DNA of 20,781 nucleotides from Pseudomonadota bacterium (GCA_023444705.1 JAEXMB010000075.1:1-20781); one strand, 5' to 3'; shown: positions 9,294 to 18,026, counted from the stretch's first letter. Notes: a model not told the origin generated them from the sequence alone. Numbers and translations: made by a program.

Positions 9294-11654
9294 TCAATCT
9301 TCCTGTGTGATCGTGATGTTGTGGTCACGCGCAAACGACTGCAGGCGTTCACGCAGGGAATGCTCGCGGCTGTCCATCAGACGTGCGAGGTAGGGGCGCA
9401 AGACGGCGGCATCTACCGTCGGCACCATGACTTTAATGTTTTCGATCGACTGTGCCGGCACAGACAGCGTCTGGTAGCCAAGCGCGATAAGGACCATCGC
9501 CTCAAGCGGCTGGCCCGCCATCTCGCCGCAGACGCTGACGGGCTTGCCCGCCGCCTTGCACTTGTCGGCAATCATCGCCAGCACGCGCAACATCGACGGC
9601 GACAGCGCGTCATAGCGGCTGCGGATGGCGAAATTGCCGCGGTCGGCAGCATAAAGATATTGCATGAGGTCGTTGGTGCCGACCGAAATGAAATCCACCA
9701 GCGGCATCAGAGTATCAAGTTGCCACAGCAGCGACGGCACCTCGAGCATCACGCCAAGCTCGATGCGCTCGGGGAGCGTCACGCCGTTTTGCTCCGCACG
9801 TTTGACTTCCATGTCGAGCAATTCGCGCGCGCGCACGACCTCTGCCACTTCGGTGACGAAGGGCAACAGCACCTTGATCGCCCTGCCCTTGGCGCCAAGG
9901 ATAAAGGCGCGGAACTGCGTGCGCAAAACGGCCGGACGGTCCATGCCGATGCGGATGGCGCGCCAGCCCAGCGCGGGATTGTCTTCCTGCGGCGCCTTGA
10001 AATACGGCAACGGCTTGTCGCCGCCGATGTCGAGCGTGCGAAACACCACCGGCTTGTCGCCAAGGCGGTCCATGATCGTGCTGTAAAGCTCCGCCTGCTT
10101 GACCACCAGCGGATATTTCTGCCAGCCCATGAAGGCCAGCTCGGTGCGGAACAGGCCGATGCCGTCGGCCCCCGCCACCGCTAGGCCGTCGATCTCGCTC
10201 ATCAGGCCCGCATTCATCTGCACCGATACGTCGATGCCATCCAGCGTCGCCACCTTGCGTTGCACCTGACGGCGCAGCAGTTTCGTGCGGCTGGCACGCT
10301 CGTCGATGCTTTTGCTGTAGAGATCGGTCACATATTGAGACGGGCGGATATAGACATCGCCGCGGTCACCGTCGAGGATAACCGGATCGCCGTTGGCGAC
10401 GACCGAGAACACATCACCGCACTGCCCCACCACCGGCACGCCAAGCGAACGCGCGACAATGGCGACGTGGTTTGAATGACTGCCCTTTTCAAGGATCACA
10501 CCCTTGAGTTTTTTGTGATCGTAATCAAGCAATGCCGCAGGCCCCATCGAGCGCGCGATGAGGATGATGTTGTCGGGTTGCTCTTCCGGCTGGAAGATGC
10601 GGCTTTGGCGCATCAGATGGCTCAGCAGGCGGTTGGACAGGTCTTCAAGGTCCTGCAGGCGCTCGCGGATATAGCGGTCGGGCATCTGCGCCATGCGCAC
10701 GCGGGTGTCGTTTTGCACGCTGGCCACGGCAGCTTCGGCGGACAGCCCCTTTTCAATCGCGGCCTCGATGCGCGTCATCCAGCCGCGGTCCTTGGCGAAC
10801 ATCTGGTAGGCTTCGAGAATATCGTGGCTTTCCGTACCGCTGAGGGCCGCGCTTTTCGACAGCATGGTGTCGATCGCCGCGTGCATGGCCGATACCGCCT
10901 GACGCAGGCGCATCTTTTGTTCTTTGGTGTTGTCGGCGACGATGTTTTCCATCGTCAGGCTCGGCTCGTACAGCACGGCGGTGCCAATCGCAAGGCCGCG
11001 GCCCAGTGATACACCTTCGATATGCGTCGCCTTCTTGCCCGAGGCATAACCTGCATGGATTTCTTGCCGCGCGATCAAACCGCCCGCGACAATCAGCTCC
11101 GCCAGCACCATCGCGACGGTCTGCATGATCTCGACCACCTCGTCGCCATAGGGGCGCGGCAGGCGGTTTTGCAGGACCAGCACGCCATGTACGCGGCCAC
11201 CGCGCACGATCGGCACGCCCGCAAGGGCACGGAACTGGCCGTTGCCGGTTTCAGGACGCGGCTGGTATTGGGCAAGGTCAAGCATATCCGGCTGCACCAG
11301 CGGCAGCACGGTGGCGGCGATATCGCCAACAGGCCCCTCGCCCACATGGATGCGGTGCTGGCGCAGTTGTTCGACCGGCAGCCCGCGCGCGGAGAACAGC
11401 TCGAGCATATCGCCAGCGCGCATGATGAAGCACGAACACACATCCGCACGCAGCTCGCGCGAGACGAGGTCGATGATTTCAGACAGTTTGTTTTCGGGTG
11501 CGGCCTCGCCCGCCATGATGTCGCGCAGGGCGGCCAGCAGTTTTTTCGGCGCCGCCAGCGCCATCTGCGCCTCGACGAATTCGGACGCGCGGCGTTCCCG
11601 CCGTGCCGTGGCGGTGCTGCTGATGACTGACCAATTGATCGGGTCGAGCTTCAT
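9294..11654 (-). CDS. ptsP: Phosphoenolpyruvate-protein phosphotransferase PtsP (EI-Ntr)
   Basis: PtsP starts the nitrogen phosphotransferase relay, passing phosphate from phosphoenolpyruvate to NPr and then EIIA-Ntr, a regulatory rather than sugar-importing system. The 786-residue product begins with a GAF domain (about 35-190), the hallmark that separates PtsP from sugar PtsI. It continues with the phosphohistidine domain, where His396 in SNHVAIVARS is the predicted phosphorylated residue. The PEP-binding barrel carries GIGLFRTELAFM, FRTLDIGGDKPLPYF, ISVGTNDLMQY and the Cys-containing SVCGEMAG. In GAF-containing EI-Ntr enzymes this domain is thought to sense glutamine or similar ligands. 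It starts 11 bases after lysC. No ptsO or ptsN gene lies in the window. Slightly longer than the ~750 typical of gamma-proteobacterial PtsP, within family range. Confidence 0.96.
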   Translation of the reverse strand: MKLDPINWSVISSTATARRERRASEFVEAQMALAAPKKLLAALRDIMAGEAAPENKLSEIIDLVSRELRADVCSCFIMRAGDMLELFSARGLPVEQLRQHRIHVGEGPVGDIAATVLPLVQPDMLDLAQYQPRPETGNGQFRALAGVPIVRGGRVHGVLVLQNRLPRPYGDEVVEIMQTVAMVLAELIVAGGLIARQEIHAGYASGKKATHIEGVSLGRGLAIGTAVLYEPSLTMENIVADNTKEQKMRLRQAVSAMHAAIDTMLSKSAALSGTESHDILEAYQMFAKDRGWMTRIEAAIEKGLSAEAAVASVQNDTRVRMAQMPDRYIRERLQDLEDLSNRLLSHLMRQSRIFQPEEQPDNIILIARSMGPAALLDYDHKKLKGVILEKGSHSNHVAIVARSLGVPVVGQCGDVFSVVANGDPVILDGDRGDVYIRPSQYVTDLYSKSIDERASRTKLLRRQVQRKVATLDGIDVSVQMNAGLMSEIDGLAVAGADGIGLFRTELAFMGWQKYPLVVKQAELYSTIMDRLGDKPVVFRTLDIGGDKPLPYFKAPQEDNPALGWRAIRIGMDRPAVLRTQFRAFILGAKGRAIKVLLPFVTEVAEVVRARELLDMEVKRAEQNGVTLPERIELGVMLEVPSLLWQLDTLMPLVDFISVGTNDLMQYLYAADRGNFAIRSRYDALSPSMLRVLAMIADKCKAAGKPVSVCGEMAGQPLEAMVLIALGYQTLSVPAQSIENIKVMVPTVDAAVLRPYLARLMDSREHSLRERLQSFARDHNITITQED

Positions 11655-11665
11655 GCCGCTGTCCG

Positions 11666-12910
11666 TTACTCCCCTTCCGGCTTGTCCAGGCCATAGGCCG
11701 CGTGCAACGCGCGCACGGCCAGTTCGGTATATTCCTCGGCGATCAGGACGCTGACCTTGATTTCCGAGGTGGTGATGACCTGGATGTTGATGCCTTTTTC
11801 CGACAGCGTCTTGAACATCTTTGACGCAACACCGGTGTATGAGCGCATGCCGATGCCGATGATCGATACCTTGGCCACATCGGCGCTTGATTCAACCTGC
11901 ACGCCTTCAAGCTTGCCGGCATTGTCGCCCAGCACGCTCAGCGCCTTGGGCAGGTCAGCGCGGCCAACCGTGAAGGTCAGGTCGGTGCGCTGCTTGTCTG
12001 CGGAAACGTTCTGCACGATCATGTCGACGTTGATGGCGCTGTCGGCCAGCGGGCCAAAGACCTGCGCTGCGATGCCCGGCACGTCGGGCAGGTTACGCAG
12101 GGTGATTTTCGCCTCGTCGCGGCTGTGGGCAACGCCACTGACTACTTCCTGTTCCACCAGTCTCTCCTCATCCATCACCAGCGTGCCGGGCAGGTCCGAG
12201 CCTAGCGCGGTTTCAAAACTCGACAATACCTGCACGGGCACGCGCGCCTTCATGGCCAGTTCGACCGAGCGCGTTTGCAACACCTTGGCGCCGACCGACG
12301 CCATTTCCAGCATTTCCTCGTAGCTCACCTTAGCCAGCTTTTGCGCGCGGCTAACGATGCGCGGATCGGCCGTGTAGACGCCGTCGACGTCGGTGTAGAT
12401 GTCGCAACGCTCCGCCTTGAGCGCCGCCGCCACCGCCACCGCCGAGGTGTCGGACCCTCCGCGCCCCAGCGTGGTGATGCGGCCATCTTCGGCAATGCCC
12501 TGAAAGCCCGCCAGCACCGCAACCTCGCCGCCGTTCATCGCGGCCAGCAGGCCATCGGTTTCAACGGCCTTGATGCGCGCCTTGCCGTGCGTGGTGTCGG
12601 TACGCAGCGGCACCTGCCAGCCCAGCCAGCTGCGCGCGGGCACGCCGCGCTTTTGCAGCGCGATGGCCAGAAGACCCGACGTCACCTGCTCGCCCGAGGC
12701 GACGATGCTGTCGTATTCACGCGCGTCGTGGATATTGGAAATTTCGTTGCAATAGCCCACCAGCTGGTTGGTCACCCCCGACATCGCGGAAACGACCACG
12801 GCAATGCGGTGACCAAGCTTGCGCTCGGCCGCGACCTTGTCGGCAACGTTTTCGATCGCCGGTATGGTGGCGACTGACGTGCCGCCGAATTTGAGAACGA
12901 GCAGGCTCAT
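11666..12910 (-). CDS. lysC: Aspartate kinase LysC
   Basis: Aspartate kinase phosphorylates L-aspartate with ATP, the first step toward lysine, threonine, methionine and diaminopimelate. The 414-residue product has the amino-acid kinase domain (about 1-245) with KFGGTSV (7-13), the GGSDTSA motif (151-157) and YTDVDGVYTADPR (about 172-184). Two ACT regulatory domains follow (about 262-335 and 345-410). The length and architecture match the monofunctional, feedback-regulated class of alphaproteobacteria and Gram-positives, not the ThrA/MetL fusions. It is the first gene of the minus-strand run lysC-ptsP-rodZ, an arrangement I know from other alphaproteobacteria, and is divergent from purA across 162 bases. 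I could not point to a convincing promoter by eye. Confidence 0.97.
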   Translation of the reverse strand: MSLLVLKFGGTSVATIPAIENVADKVAAERKLGHRIAVVVSAMSGVTNQLVGYCNEISNIHDAREYDSIVASGEQVTSGLLAIALQKRGVPARSWLGWQVPLRTDTTHGKARIKAVETDGLLAAMNGGEVAVLAGFQGIAEDGRITTLGRGGSDTSAVAVAAALKAERCDIYTDVDGVYTADPRIVSRAQKLAKVSYEEMLEMASVGAKVLQTRSVELAMKARVPVQVLSSFETALGSDLPGTLVMDEERLVEQEVVSGVAHSRDEAKITLRNLPDVPGIAAQVFGPLADSAINVDMIVQNVSADKQRTDLTFTVGRADLPKALSVLGDNAGKLEGVQVESSADVAKVSIIGIGMRSYTGVASKMFKTLSEKGINIQVITTSEIKVSVLIAEEYTELAVRALHAAYGLDKPEGE

Positions 12911-13072
12911 GATGGGATGGCTGTGCAGCTCTTGTGATCGGTGATTTCAGCCAGAGTACATGTGAAGGCACTGATTCTGAACTGATTTTTTGTCATTTTG
13001 CACAAATAAAGGCTTATGCGGCAAGGATATGGCGGTGCTATCACAGGATGTCAGCGCGAAAGGAATCTCAAT
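12911..13072. other. Divergent lysC/purA intergenic region
   Basis: This 162-base gap must hold the promoters of both the lysC operon and purA. It contains an AT-rich core around 12978-13016. I looked for paired -35/-10 elements on both strands and found only weak matches, such as TTGTCA on the plus strand without a good -10. A purine-rich AAAGGAA (13059-13065), 7 bases before the purA ATG, is a convincing ribosome binding site and supports that start. Confidence 0.6.
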
Positions 13073-14359
13073 ATGGCAAATATCACCGTCATCGGCACGC
13101 AATGGGGCGACGAGGGCAAAGGCAAAATCGTCGACTGGCTGGCGGCGGAAGCCGACATGGTCACGCGCTTTCAGGGCGGTCACAACGCGGGCCATACACT
13201 GACCGTGGGCGAGAAAGTCTACAAGCTCCACCTCCTGCCCTCGGGCATCATCCGCCCCGGCAAGCTGTCTGTCATCGGCAACGGCGTCGTGGTCGACCCG
13301 TGGGCGTTGCTGAAGGAAATCGACGGCCTGCGCGACCAAGGCATCGACATCACCCCCGACAATCTGCTGGTGTCCGAACATTGCCCTGTCATTTTACCGC
13401 TGCACTCCTCGCTCGACCTTGCGATGGAAGAAGCGCGCGGTGCTGCCAAAATCGGCACCACGGGTCGCGGCATCGGCCCCGCCTACGAAGACAAGATCGG
13501 CCGCCGGGGCCTGCGCATGTGCGACCTCGCCCACCCAGAACACTTGCGCGAAAAGCTTGAAAAAATGGCCGCGTTTTACAACACGCTGCGCAAGGGCATT
13601 GGCGCGTCAGAGGTCAATATTGATGATTTCTATCAATCGCTGCTCGACATCGCCGACAAGATCCGCCCCTTTATCGGGCCAAGCTGGCGCGCGCTGCACA
13701 CCGCCAAAGAGCAGAAAAAACGCATTCTTTTCGAAGGCGCGCAGGGCGTGATGCTTGACGTCGACCACGGCACCTATCCGTTCGTGACCTCGTCAAACAC
13801 CGTGGCTGCCGCTGCCGCCAGCGGCTCGGGCGCGGGGCTTGACCAGCTTGGGTTTGTGCTGGGCATCACCAAGGCCTATACCACGCGCGTAGGCTCTGGC
13901 CCCTTCCCGACCGAACTGAATGACGCGGTCGGCGAAACGCTGGGCCGTATCGGTCATGAATTCGGCACCTCGACAGGCCGCAAGCGCCGCTGCGGTTGGT
14001 TTGATGCCGTTCAGGTGCGCCAGGCCGTACAGATCGGCGGCGTCAACGGCATCGCGCTGATGAAGATCGACGTGATGGATACGCTTGAAGAAATCAAAAT
14101 CTGCACCGGCTATACCTATGACGGCAAAACGTATGACTACCTGCCCGCCAGCGCGGAAATACAGGCAAAACTGACGCCGGTTTACGAAACCATGCCGGGG
14201 TGGCAAACGCCACTGGCAGGCATGCGCAAGCTCTCCGACCTGCCTGAAAAAGCGTTGCAGTACATCCACCGTCTGGAAGAGCTGATCGGCGTGCCGGCGG
14301 TGGTGATTTCAACCTCGCCCGACCGCGACGACACCATCCGCGTCAAGGACGTGTTCTAA
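13073..14359 (+). CDS. purA: Adenylosuccinate synthetase
   Basis: PurA joins IMP and aspartate using GTP to form adenylosuccinate, the first committed step to AMP. With the ATG at 13073 the protein is 428 residues, the usual size. Its landmarks fall where expected: GDEGKGK (12-18, Asp13 catalytic), GGHNAGHT (35-42, His41 catalytic), GTTGRGIGP, EGAQGVMLDVDHGTYPFVT, TRVGSGPFPTE and TGRKRRCGWFD. The open frame extends 19 codons further upstream, but those encode no family sequence, and AAAGGAA sits 7 bases before the chosen ATG. The gene is divergent from lysC and ends 6 bases from the convergent permease gene, with no intrinsic terminator visible between them. Confidence 0.98.
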   Translation: MANITVIGTQWGDEGKGKIVDWLAAEADMVTRFQGGHNAGHTLTVGEKVYKLHLLPSGIIRPGKLSVIGNGVVVDPWALLKEIDGLRDQGIDITPDNLLVSEHCPVILPLHSSLDLAMEEARGAAKIGTTGRGIGPAYEDKIGRRGLRMCDLAHPEHLREKLEKMAAFYNTLRKGIGASEVNIDDFYQSLLDIADKIRPFIGPSWRALHTAKEQKKRILFEGAQGVMLDVDHGTYPFVTSSNTVAAAAASGSGAGLDQLGFVLGITKAYTTRVGSGPFPTELNDAVGETLGRIGHEFGTSTGRKRRCGWFDAVQVRQAVQIGGVNGIALMKIDVMDTLEEIKICTGYTYDGKTYDYLPASAEIQAKLTPVYETMPGWQTPLAGMRKLSDLPEKALQYIHRLEELIGVPAVVISTSPDRDDTIRVKDVF

Positions 14360-14365
14360 CGTCGG

Positions 14366-15457
14366 CTAGTTCAGCAGGTACCCCAACAGCAACACCTGCG
14401 GCGTGGTGATCAGCGGCAGCATCAGGGTCAGCTTCCACGATTTGGTCGCTTCACGCAGGACCATGATTTCGGTGTAATCGGTCGCAACCCCCGCCATCAT
14501 GAAGGTAAAGGCATTACCCGGCGCATGCGCGCGCGTCAGGATATCCGCCGCCACGGGGGCGGAGCCTTCGGAGCAGACCTCGATCACCGTCGCCGCGATC
14601 AATGTCATACCAAGGCCCAGCAACGTCGGGCCGAAGTAATGCGCAAAGTGCGAGGTATCCATGAACACACGCAATGCTGCCGCAATCAAAACACCAATGA
14701 ACAGCCAGCGCAGGATCATTTTTGAATCGATCAGCCCACCAAGCAATGTGTCATACACATAGGCCGGCGTGATCCGCACCCCTGCCCATGCGGTTCTGGC
14801 CTCGCGCCAGAAAGAAAAACCTTCGGGCAACGGTATGCGCGCAGGGTTGGCGGGTAGCTTCCCGCGATCGATCAAGCCATCGACAATGACGCCTGTGATC
14901 AGCGCGATCACCGCCGACAGCACGATGAACAACAACGTATATCCCCAGCCGATCAGCGAAATCAGGATTACCGTCAGCGACAGCGAATTCCACGGGCTGG
15001 CGATCAAAAAGGCCATCAGCTGGCCCGCTGTTGCGCCGCGCTCGTACAGCTTGGCGCCGATCATCAGAATGCCATGACTGCACAAATCAAGCAGCAGGCC
15101 CGCCGCCACTGCCCGCACGATGCCGCGCACACCTTTTTTAGTGCCAAGCGCCGCCATGATAAAGGGGCGCGGAACGCGGCCCATGACGCCCATCGCGATA
15201 ATGCCGATGACGATACCGATCCACATCTGGTTCATCAGGGTAAAGATGGCGTGGCTGTAGCTGTCCTCCCCGCCCGCCCAGGGGGTCAGGTGCATAACAT
15301 AGCCCGCCGCCACCGCCAGCAACGTCCCCCAGAACAACAGGTCGGGGCGTTTTTTGACGGGCGCCGCCGGTGCCATGCGGATCGGGATAGCCCCGCCGGG
15401 AACGGTCCGGGGGGTTGGGTTGGAACAGCAATCGCTCTGGTCGGAGGTCATCGGCAT
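14366..15457 (-). CDS. ArsP/YraQ-type (DUF318) permease with variant CSxG motifs
   Basis: The 363-residue protein has about nine predicted membrane helices (near 39-57, 77-95, 112-134, 147-170, 172-194, 246-265, 275-295, 313-328 and 342-361). The core has two related halves: DLCSHG (124-129) followed by RGATAGQLMAFLIASPWNS, and EVCSEG (293-298) followed by an APGNAFTFMMAG segment. This pattern is that of the PF03773 permeases, which include the ArsP trivalent methylarsenical exporter and YraQ, where the repeat usually reads CSCG. Here the second Cys of each repeat is His128 or Glu297. Two adjacent cysteines (10-11) lie in the N-terminal tail. Substrate is unknown; a metal or metalloid is the family expectation. 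AAGG precedes the first ATG closely; a second ATG two codons later is possible. Convergent with purA. Confidence 0.8.
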   Translation of the reverse strand: MPMTSDQSDCCSNPTPRTVPGGAIPIRMAPAAPVKKRPDLLFWGTLLAVAAGYVMHLTPWAGGEDSYSHAIFTLMNQMWIGIVIGIIAMGVMGRVPRPFIMAALGTKKGVRGIVRAVAAGLLLDLCSHGILMIGAKLYERGATAGQLMAFLIASPWNSLSLTVILISLIGWGYTLLFIVLSAVIALITGVIVDGLIDRGKLPANPARIPLPEGFSFWREARTAWAGVRITPAYVYDTLLGGLIDSKMILRWLFIGVLIAAALRVFMDTSHFAHYFGPTLLGLGMTLIAATVIEVCSEGSAPVAADILTRAHAPGNAFTFMMAGVATDYTEIMVLREATKSWKLTLMLPLITTPQVLLLGYLLN

Positions 15458-15483
15458 CAGCCTTGGTGTAAAATGGTTTCAAC

Positions 15484-15511
15484 TTGACTTTTCGCATATG
15501 CAAAATAGATT
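15484..15511 (+). promoter_or_regulatory. Candidate promoter with dyad operator, permease/DUF3108 divergent region
   Basis: TTGACT (15484-15489) and TAGATT (15506-15511) are separated by 16 bases, a fair sigma-70 match pointing toward the DUF3108 gene. The spacer holds an inverted repeat, TTTCGCATATGCAAAA (15490-15505), built on the perfect palindrome GCATATGC with T/A flanks and one mismatch pair. Such a dyad in a promoter between divergent genes suits a regulator-binding site. Its regulator is unknown, and one copy alone could be chance. Confidence 0.33.
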
Positions 15512-15695
15512 GCCCGTTGAGTGTGGCGCGCGATCTCTCTTGTCTTGCATGGCGTGTCTACAGCATCATTAAGGGCGTTACCCCACGGAAACAAGGGGCC
15601 TTGACCAAAGTCATTTACTGATGGAATTTCCGCAGGATCTGCGCACGTCAGTTACGTGTCACCCACAAGCGGCGGCTGTCAACACGCAGGCAAGC

Positions 15696-16553
15696 ATGAA
15701 AAACAACAAAAAACATATTATTTCAGTATTTTGCGCGGCTTTTTTTGCATTTGGCTTTATTTGCAGCGCCTCTGCCGCACAAAAAAACCAGAGCATGGAC
15801 CTCAGCTATGACGTTTATGCCAGCGGTTTCAAGGCACTGCATGCCGATTTCGATGTAAAGCTCGACCCCAAAGCTTACGACATCGCCATCGAGGCGCGCA
15901 CGCAGGGCATGATCGGCGGGCTGTTCCCGTGGCAGGGATCGTACCGCACCGCCGGCCACAACGACGACAATACTCTCATCCCGACACAACACACCGCCCG
16001 AAGCGTCTGGCAAAAAAAAGAAAAGCTGACCGAGATCAGCTACGCCCCCAATGGCGACGTTCTCAAAATGACCACGCGCGAAGATGGCAAAACCGTCACC
16101 GACCGCAACATTAATAAGGCGCTATCCGAAGACAGCGTCGATCTGCTCACCGGCACCCTGCTGATGATCCAGTCCGCCAAGATCACCGACAAATGCGCAG
16201 GCTCGATCCCCGTCTTTGACGGCAAGCGCCGCTATAACCTCGTCCTTAAGGGCGACATGATGGACGAGATCAGAAAGAGTGATTATTCAATCTACTCCGG
16301 ACCTGCGCTCAAGTGTACGTTAAACGTCGAGCCTGTTGCAGGCTTTAAGCCCAAGGACCAGAAACGCGGCTGGATGGCGATCCAGAACCACACGCTGGCG
16401 CGCAGGAAGCCCCCCACCATCTGGTTTGCCGCGGTCGAGCCGGGCGGCCCTGTGGTGCCCGTGCGTATGGAAATCAGCAGCGACTATGGCGCGGCGGTCG
16501 CGCACGTCACCGCCAGCCATACGCGGGTATCGAAAAAAGCGGCCAAAGACTGA
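15696..16553 (+). CDS. DUF3108 domain-containing secreted protein
   Basis: I chose the ATG at 15696 because it starts a standard signal peptide: MKNNKK, a hydrophobic run IISVFCAAFFAFGFICSA, and an Ala-rich cleavage region near residues 27-28. An earlier in-frame ATG at 15621 would bury this under 25 unrelated residues. The mature part (to residue 285) resembles DUF3108 proteins: an early LSYDVYASGFKALHADFDV strand pattern, then a W-x-x-x-Y (WQGSYRTAG) element and a mid-protein region (DLLTGTLLMIQSAK) preceding a conserved Cys and VFDGKRRYNLV. DUF3108 proteins are periplasmic or outer-membrane-associated beta-rich proteins of unknown function. Cys after residue 170 and in ALKCTLNV could form a disulfide. 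It lies divergent from the permease and 116 bases upstream of glmU. Confidence 0.8.
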   Translation: MKNNKKHIISVFCAAFFAFGFICSASAAQKNQSMDLSYDVYASGFKALHADFDVKLDPKAYDIAIEARTQGMIGGLFPWQGSYRTAGHNDDNTLIPTQHTARSVWQKKEKLTEISYAPNGDVLKMTTREDGKTVTDRNINKALSEDSVDLLTGTLLMIQSAKITDKCAGSIPVFDGKRRYNLVLKGDMMDEIRKSDYSIYSGPALKCTLNVEPVAGFKPKDQKRGWMAIQNHTLARRKPPTIWFAAVEPGGPVVPVRMEISSDYGAAVAHVTASHTRVSKKAAKD

Positions 16554-16669
16554 CTACAGCTGGCGCGAGGCTGTAATCCTCTGCAACAATCTTTGAATTG
16601 ATGTGGCACCACCGCCCTGCTTGATTACACTCAGGGTTCATCACTTATTGTCAGGGAACACGGCGCATT

Positions 16670-18022
16670 ATGTCTTCATCTTCTCTTGCCTGCATTATTC
16701 TCGCCGCCGGTAAAGGCCAGCGCATGCAATCCGCCCTGCCCAAGCCGCTGCATGCGGTTGCGGGCCGCAGCATGCTCGCACACGTGATCGCCGCCGCCGA
16801 AAGCCTGTCGCCAGAAAAGATCATCGTCGTCACCGGCCCCGACATGCCCCAAATCGCCGAAGCCGCCGCCCCGCACCGCACCGCCATCCAGCAGGTGCAA
16901 AACGGCACGGGCGGCGCGGCGCTGGCCGCACGCGACAGCCTTGCGGGTTTTGCGGGCGATATTCTTGTTCTCTTTGGCGATGCGCCGCTGATCACCGCCG
17001 ATACGCTTAAAAGACTGGTCGATGCGCGCCGCCAGCTGCCCGCCGTGGGGGTGGTCTATGCGGCATTTCGCACCGCTGACCCCAAACGCTATGGCCGCAT
17101 GGTCATGGCCGATGACGCCAGCCTGGCCAAAATCGTCGAATACAAGGACGCGAGCGAGGCCGAGCGCGCCATTACACTGTGCAACGGCGGCATCCTCTGC
17201 GCCGACGGCGGCAAGCTGTTCGATTGGCTCGATCAGGTCGGCAACGACAATGCGCAGGGCGAATACTACCTGACCGATCTGCCCGCCATCGCGCGCAAGG
17301 ACAACCGCATCGCCCAGATCGTCGAAGTCGACGCCAGCGAGATGGAAGGTGCCAATACGCGCGTCGAACTCGCCCAGCTTGAACGCCTGATGCAAGACCG
17401 CCTGCGCGAGCGCCACATGCTGGGCGGTGCTACGCTGGTCGACCCGCAATCGGTCTTTTTCAGCCATGACACAGTGATCGGCCGCGACGTCGTGATCGAA
17501 CCCAACGTGTTCTTTGGCACCGGCGTGCGCGTGGCCGACAACGTCACCATCCATGCCAACAGCCATATCGCGGGGACGCACATCGGCGAAGGTGCCAGCA
17601 TCGGCCCCTTTGCCCGCCTGCGCGCCGGCAGCAAGATCGGCGCCGATGCCAAGGTCGGCAATTTTGTTGAAACCAAAAACGTCACGCTGGGCGCGGGCGC
17701 GAAGGCGAGCCACCTCACCTATCTGGGAGATGCAGAGGTCGGCACGCGCGCCAATATCGGTGCTGGCACCATCACCTGCAATTACGACGGGTTTGACAAA
17801 CACCGCACCGTCATCGGCGAGGAAGCCTTCATCGGCTCCAACACGGCCCTGATCGCTCCCGTCAGCGTGGGCGCGGGCGCATTTGTCGGCGCGGGCAGCG
17901 CGATTTACGATGACGTGCCGCCCAACGCATTGTCGCTGACACGTGCGCCGCAGATCACCAAGGACGGCTGGGCGACAGAATTCAAACGCAACAAAATGAA
18001 ATCAAAAGCAAAGAAGGATTAA
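16670..18022 (+). CDS. glmU: Bifunctional GlmU: N-acetylglucosamine-1-phosphate uridyltransferase / glucosamine-1-phosphate acetyltransferase
   Basis: GlmU acetylates glucosamine-1-phosphate and couples it to UTP, giving UDP-GlcNAc for peptidoglycan and lipopolysaccharide. The 450-residue product has the N-terminal pyrophosphorylase domain (about 1-225) with LAAGKGQRM (11-19), Lys25 in LPKPLH and the metal-binding Asp104 in LFGDAPLI. The C-terminal left-handed beta-helix (about 245-435) is built of hexapeptide repeats. The predicted catalytic base is His348 in SHLTYLGDAEVG, followed by NIGAGTITCNYDG. One position differs from common sequences: the uridine-binding GTGHA reads GTGGA (79-83). 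glmS follows after 4 bases, so both are co-expressed. No strong ribosome binding site; GGGAA lies about 12 bases before the ATG. Confidence 0.98.
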   Translation: MSSSSLACIILAAGKGQRMQSALPKPLHAVAGRSMLAHVIAAAESLSPEKIIVVTGPDMPQIAEAAAPHRTAIQQVQNGTGGAALAARDSLAGFAGDILVLFGDAPLITADTLKRLVDARRQLPAVGVVYAAFRTADPKRYGRMVMADDASLAKIVEYKDASEAERAITLCNGGILCADGGKLFDWLDQVGNDNAQGEYYLTDLPAIARKDNRIAQIVEVDASEMEGANTRVELAQLERLMQDRLRERHMLGGATLVDPQSVFFSHDTVIGRDVVIEPNVFFGTGVRVADNVTIHANSHIAGTHIGEGASIGPFARLRAGSKIGADAKVGNFVETKNVTLGAGAKASHLTYLGDAEVGTRANIGAGTITCNYDGFDKHRTVIGEEAFIGSNTALIAPVSVGAGAFVGAGSAIYDDVPPNALSLTRAPQITKDGWATEFKRNKMKSKAKKD

Positions 18023-18026
18023 TCCC

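Noticed and set aside
8281..9393. A 370-codon plus-strand frame, rich in Phe/Leu/Gly, opposite rodZ, looking superficially like a membrane protein
   Set aside because: The hydrophobic look comes from reading the Ala/Glu/Lys linker codons in reverse complement (GAA and AAG read as TTC and CTT). No independent support.
11666..12175. Possible internal start in lysC (ATG at 12175) giving a separate ACT-domain beta subunit, as in some Gram-positive aspartate kinases
   Set aside because: The ATG is at a suitable place, but I see no ribosome binding site in front of it (GGCACGCTGGTG). The evidence is too weak to call.
13016..13072. Longer purA start adding 19 residues
   Set aside because: The added residues do not match the family, and AAAGGAA is correctly placed for the ATG at 13073.
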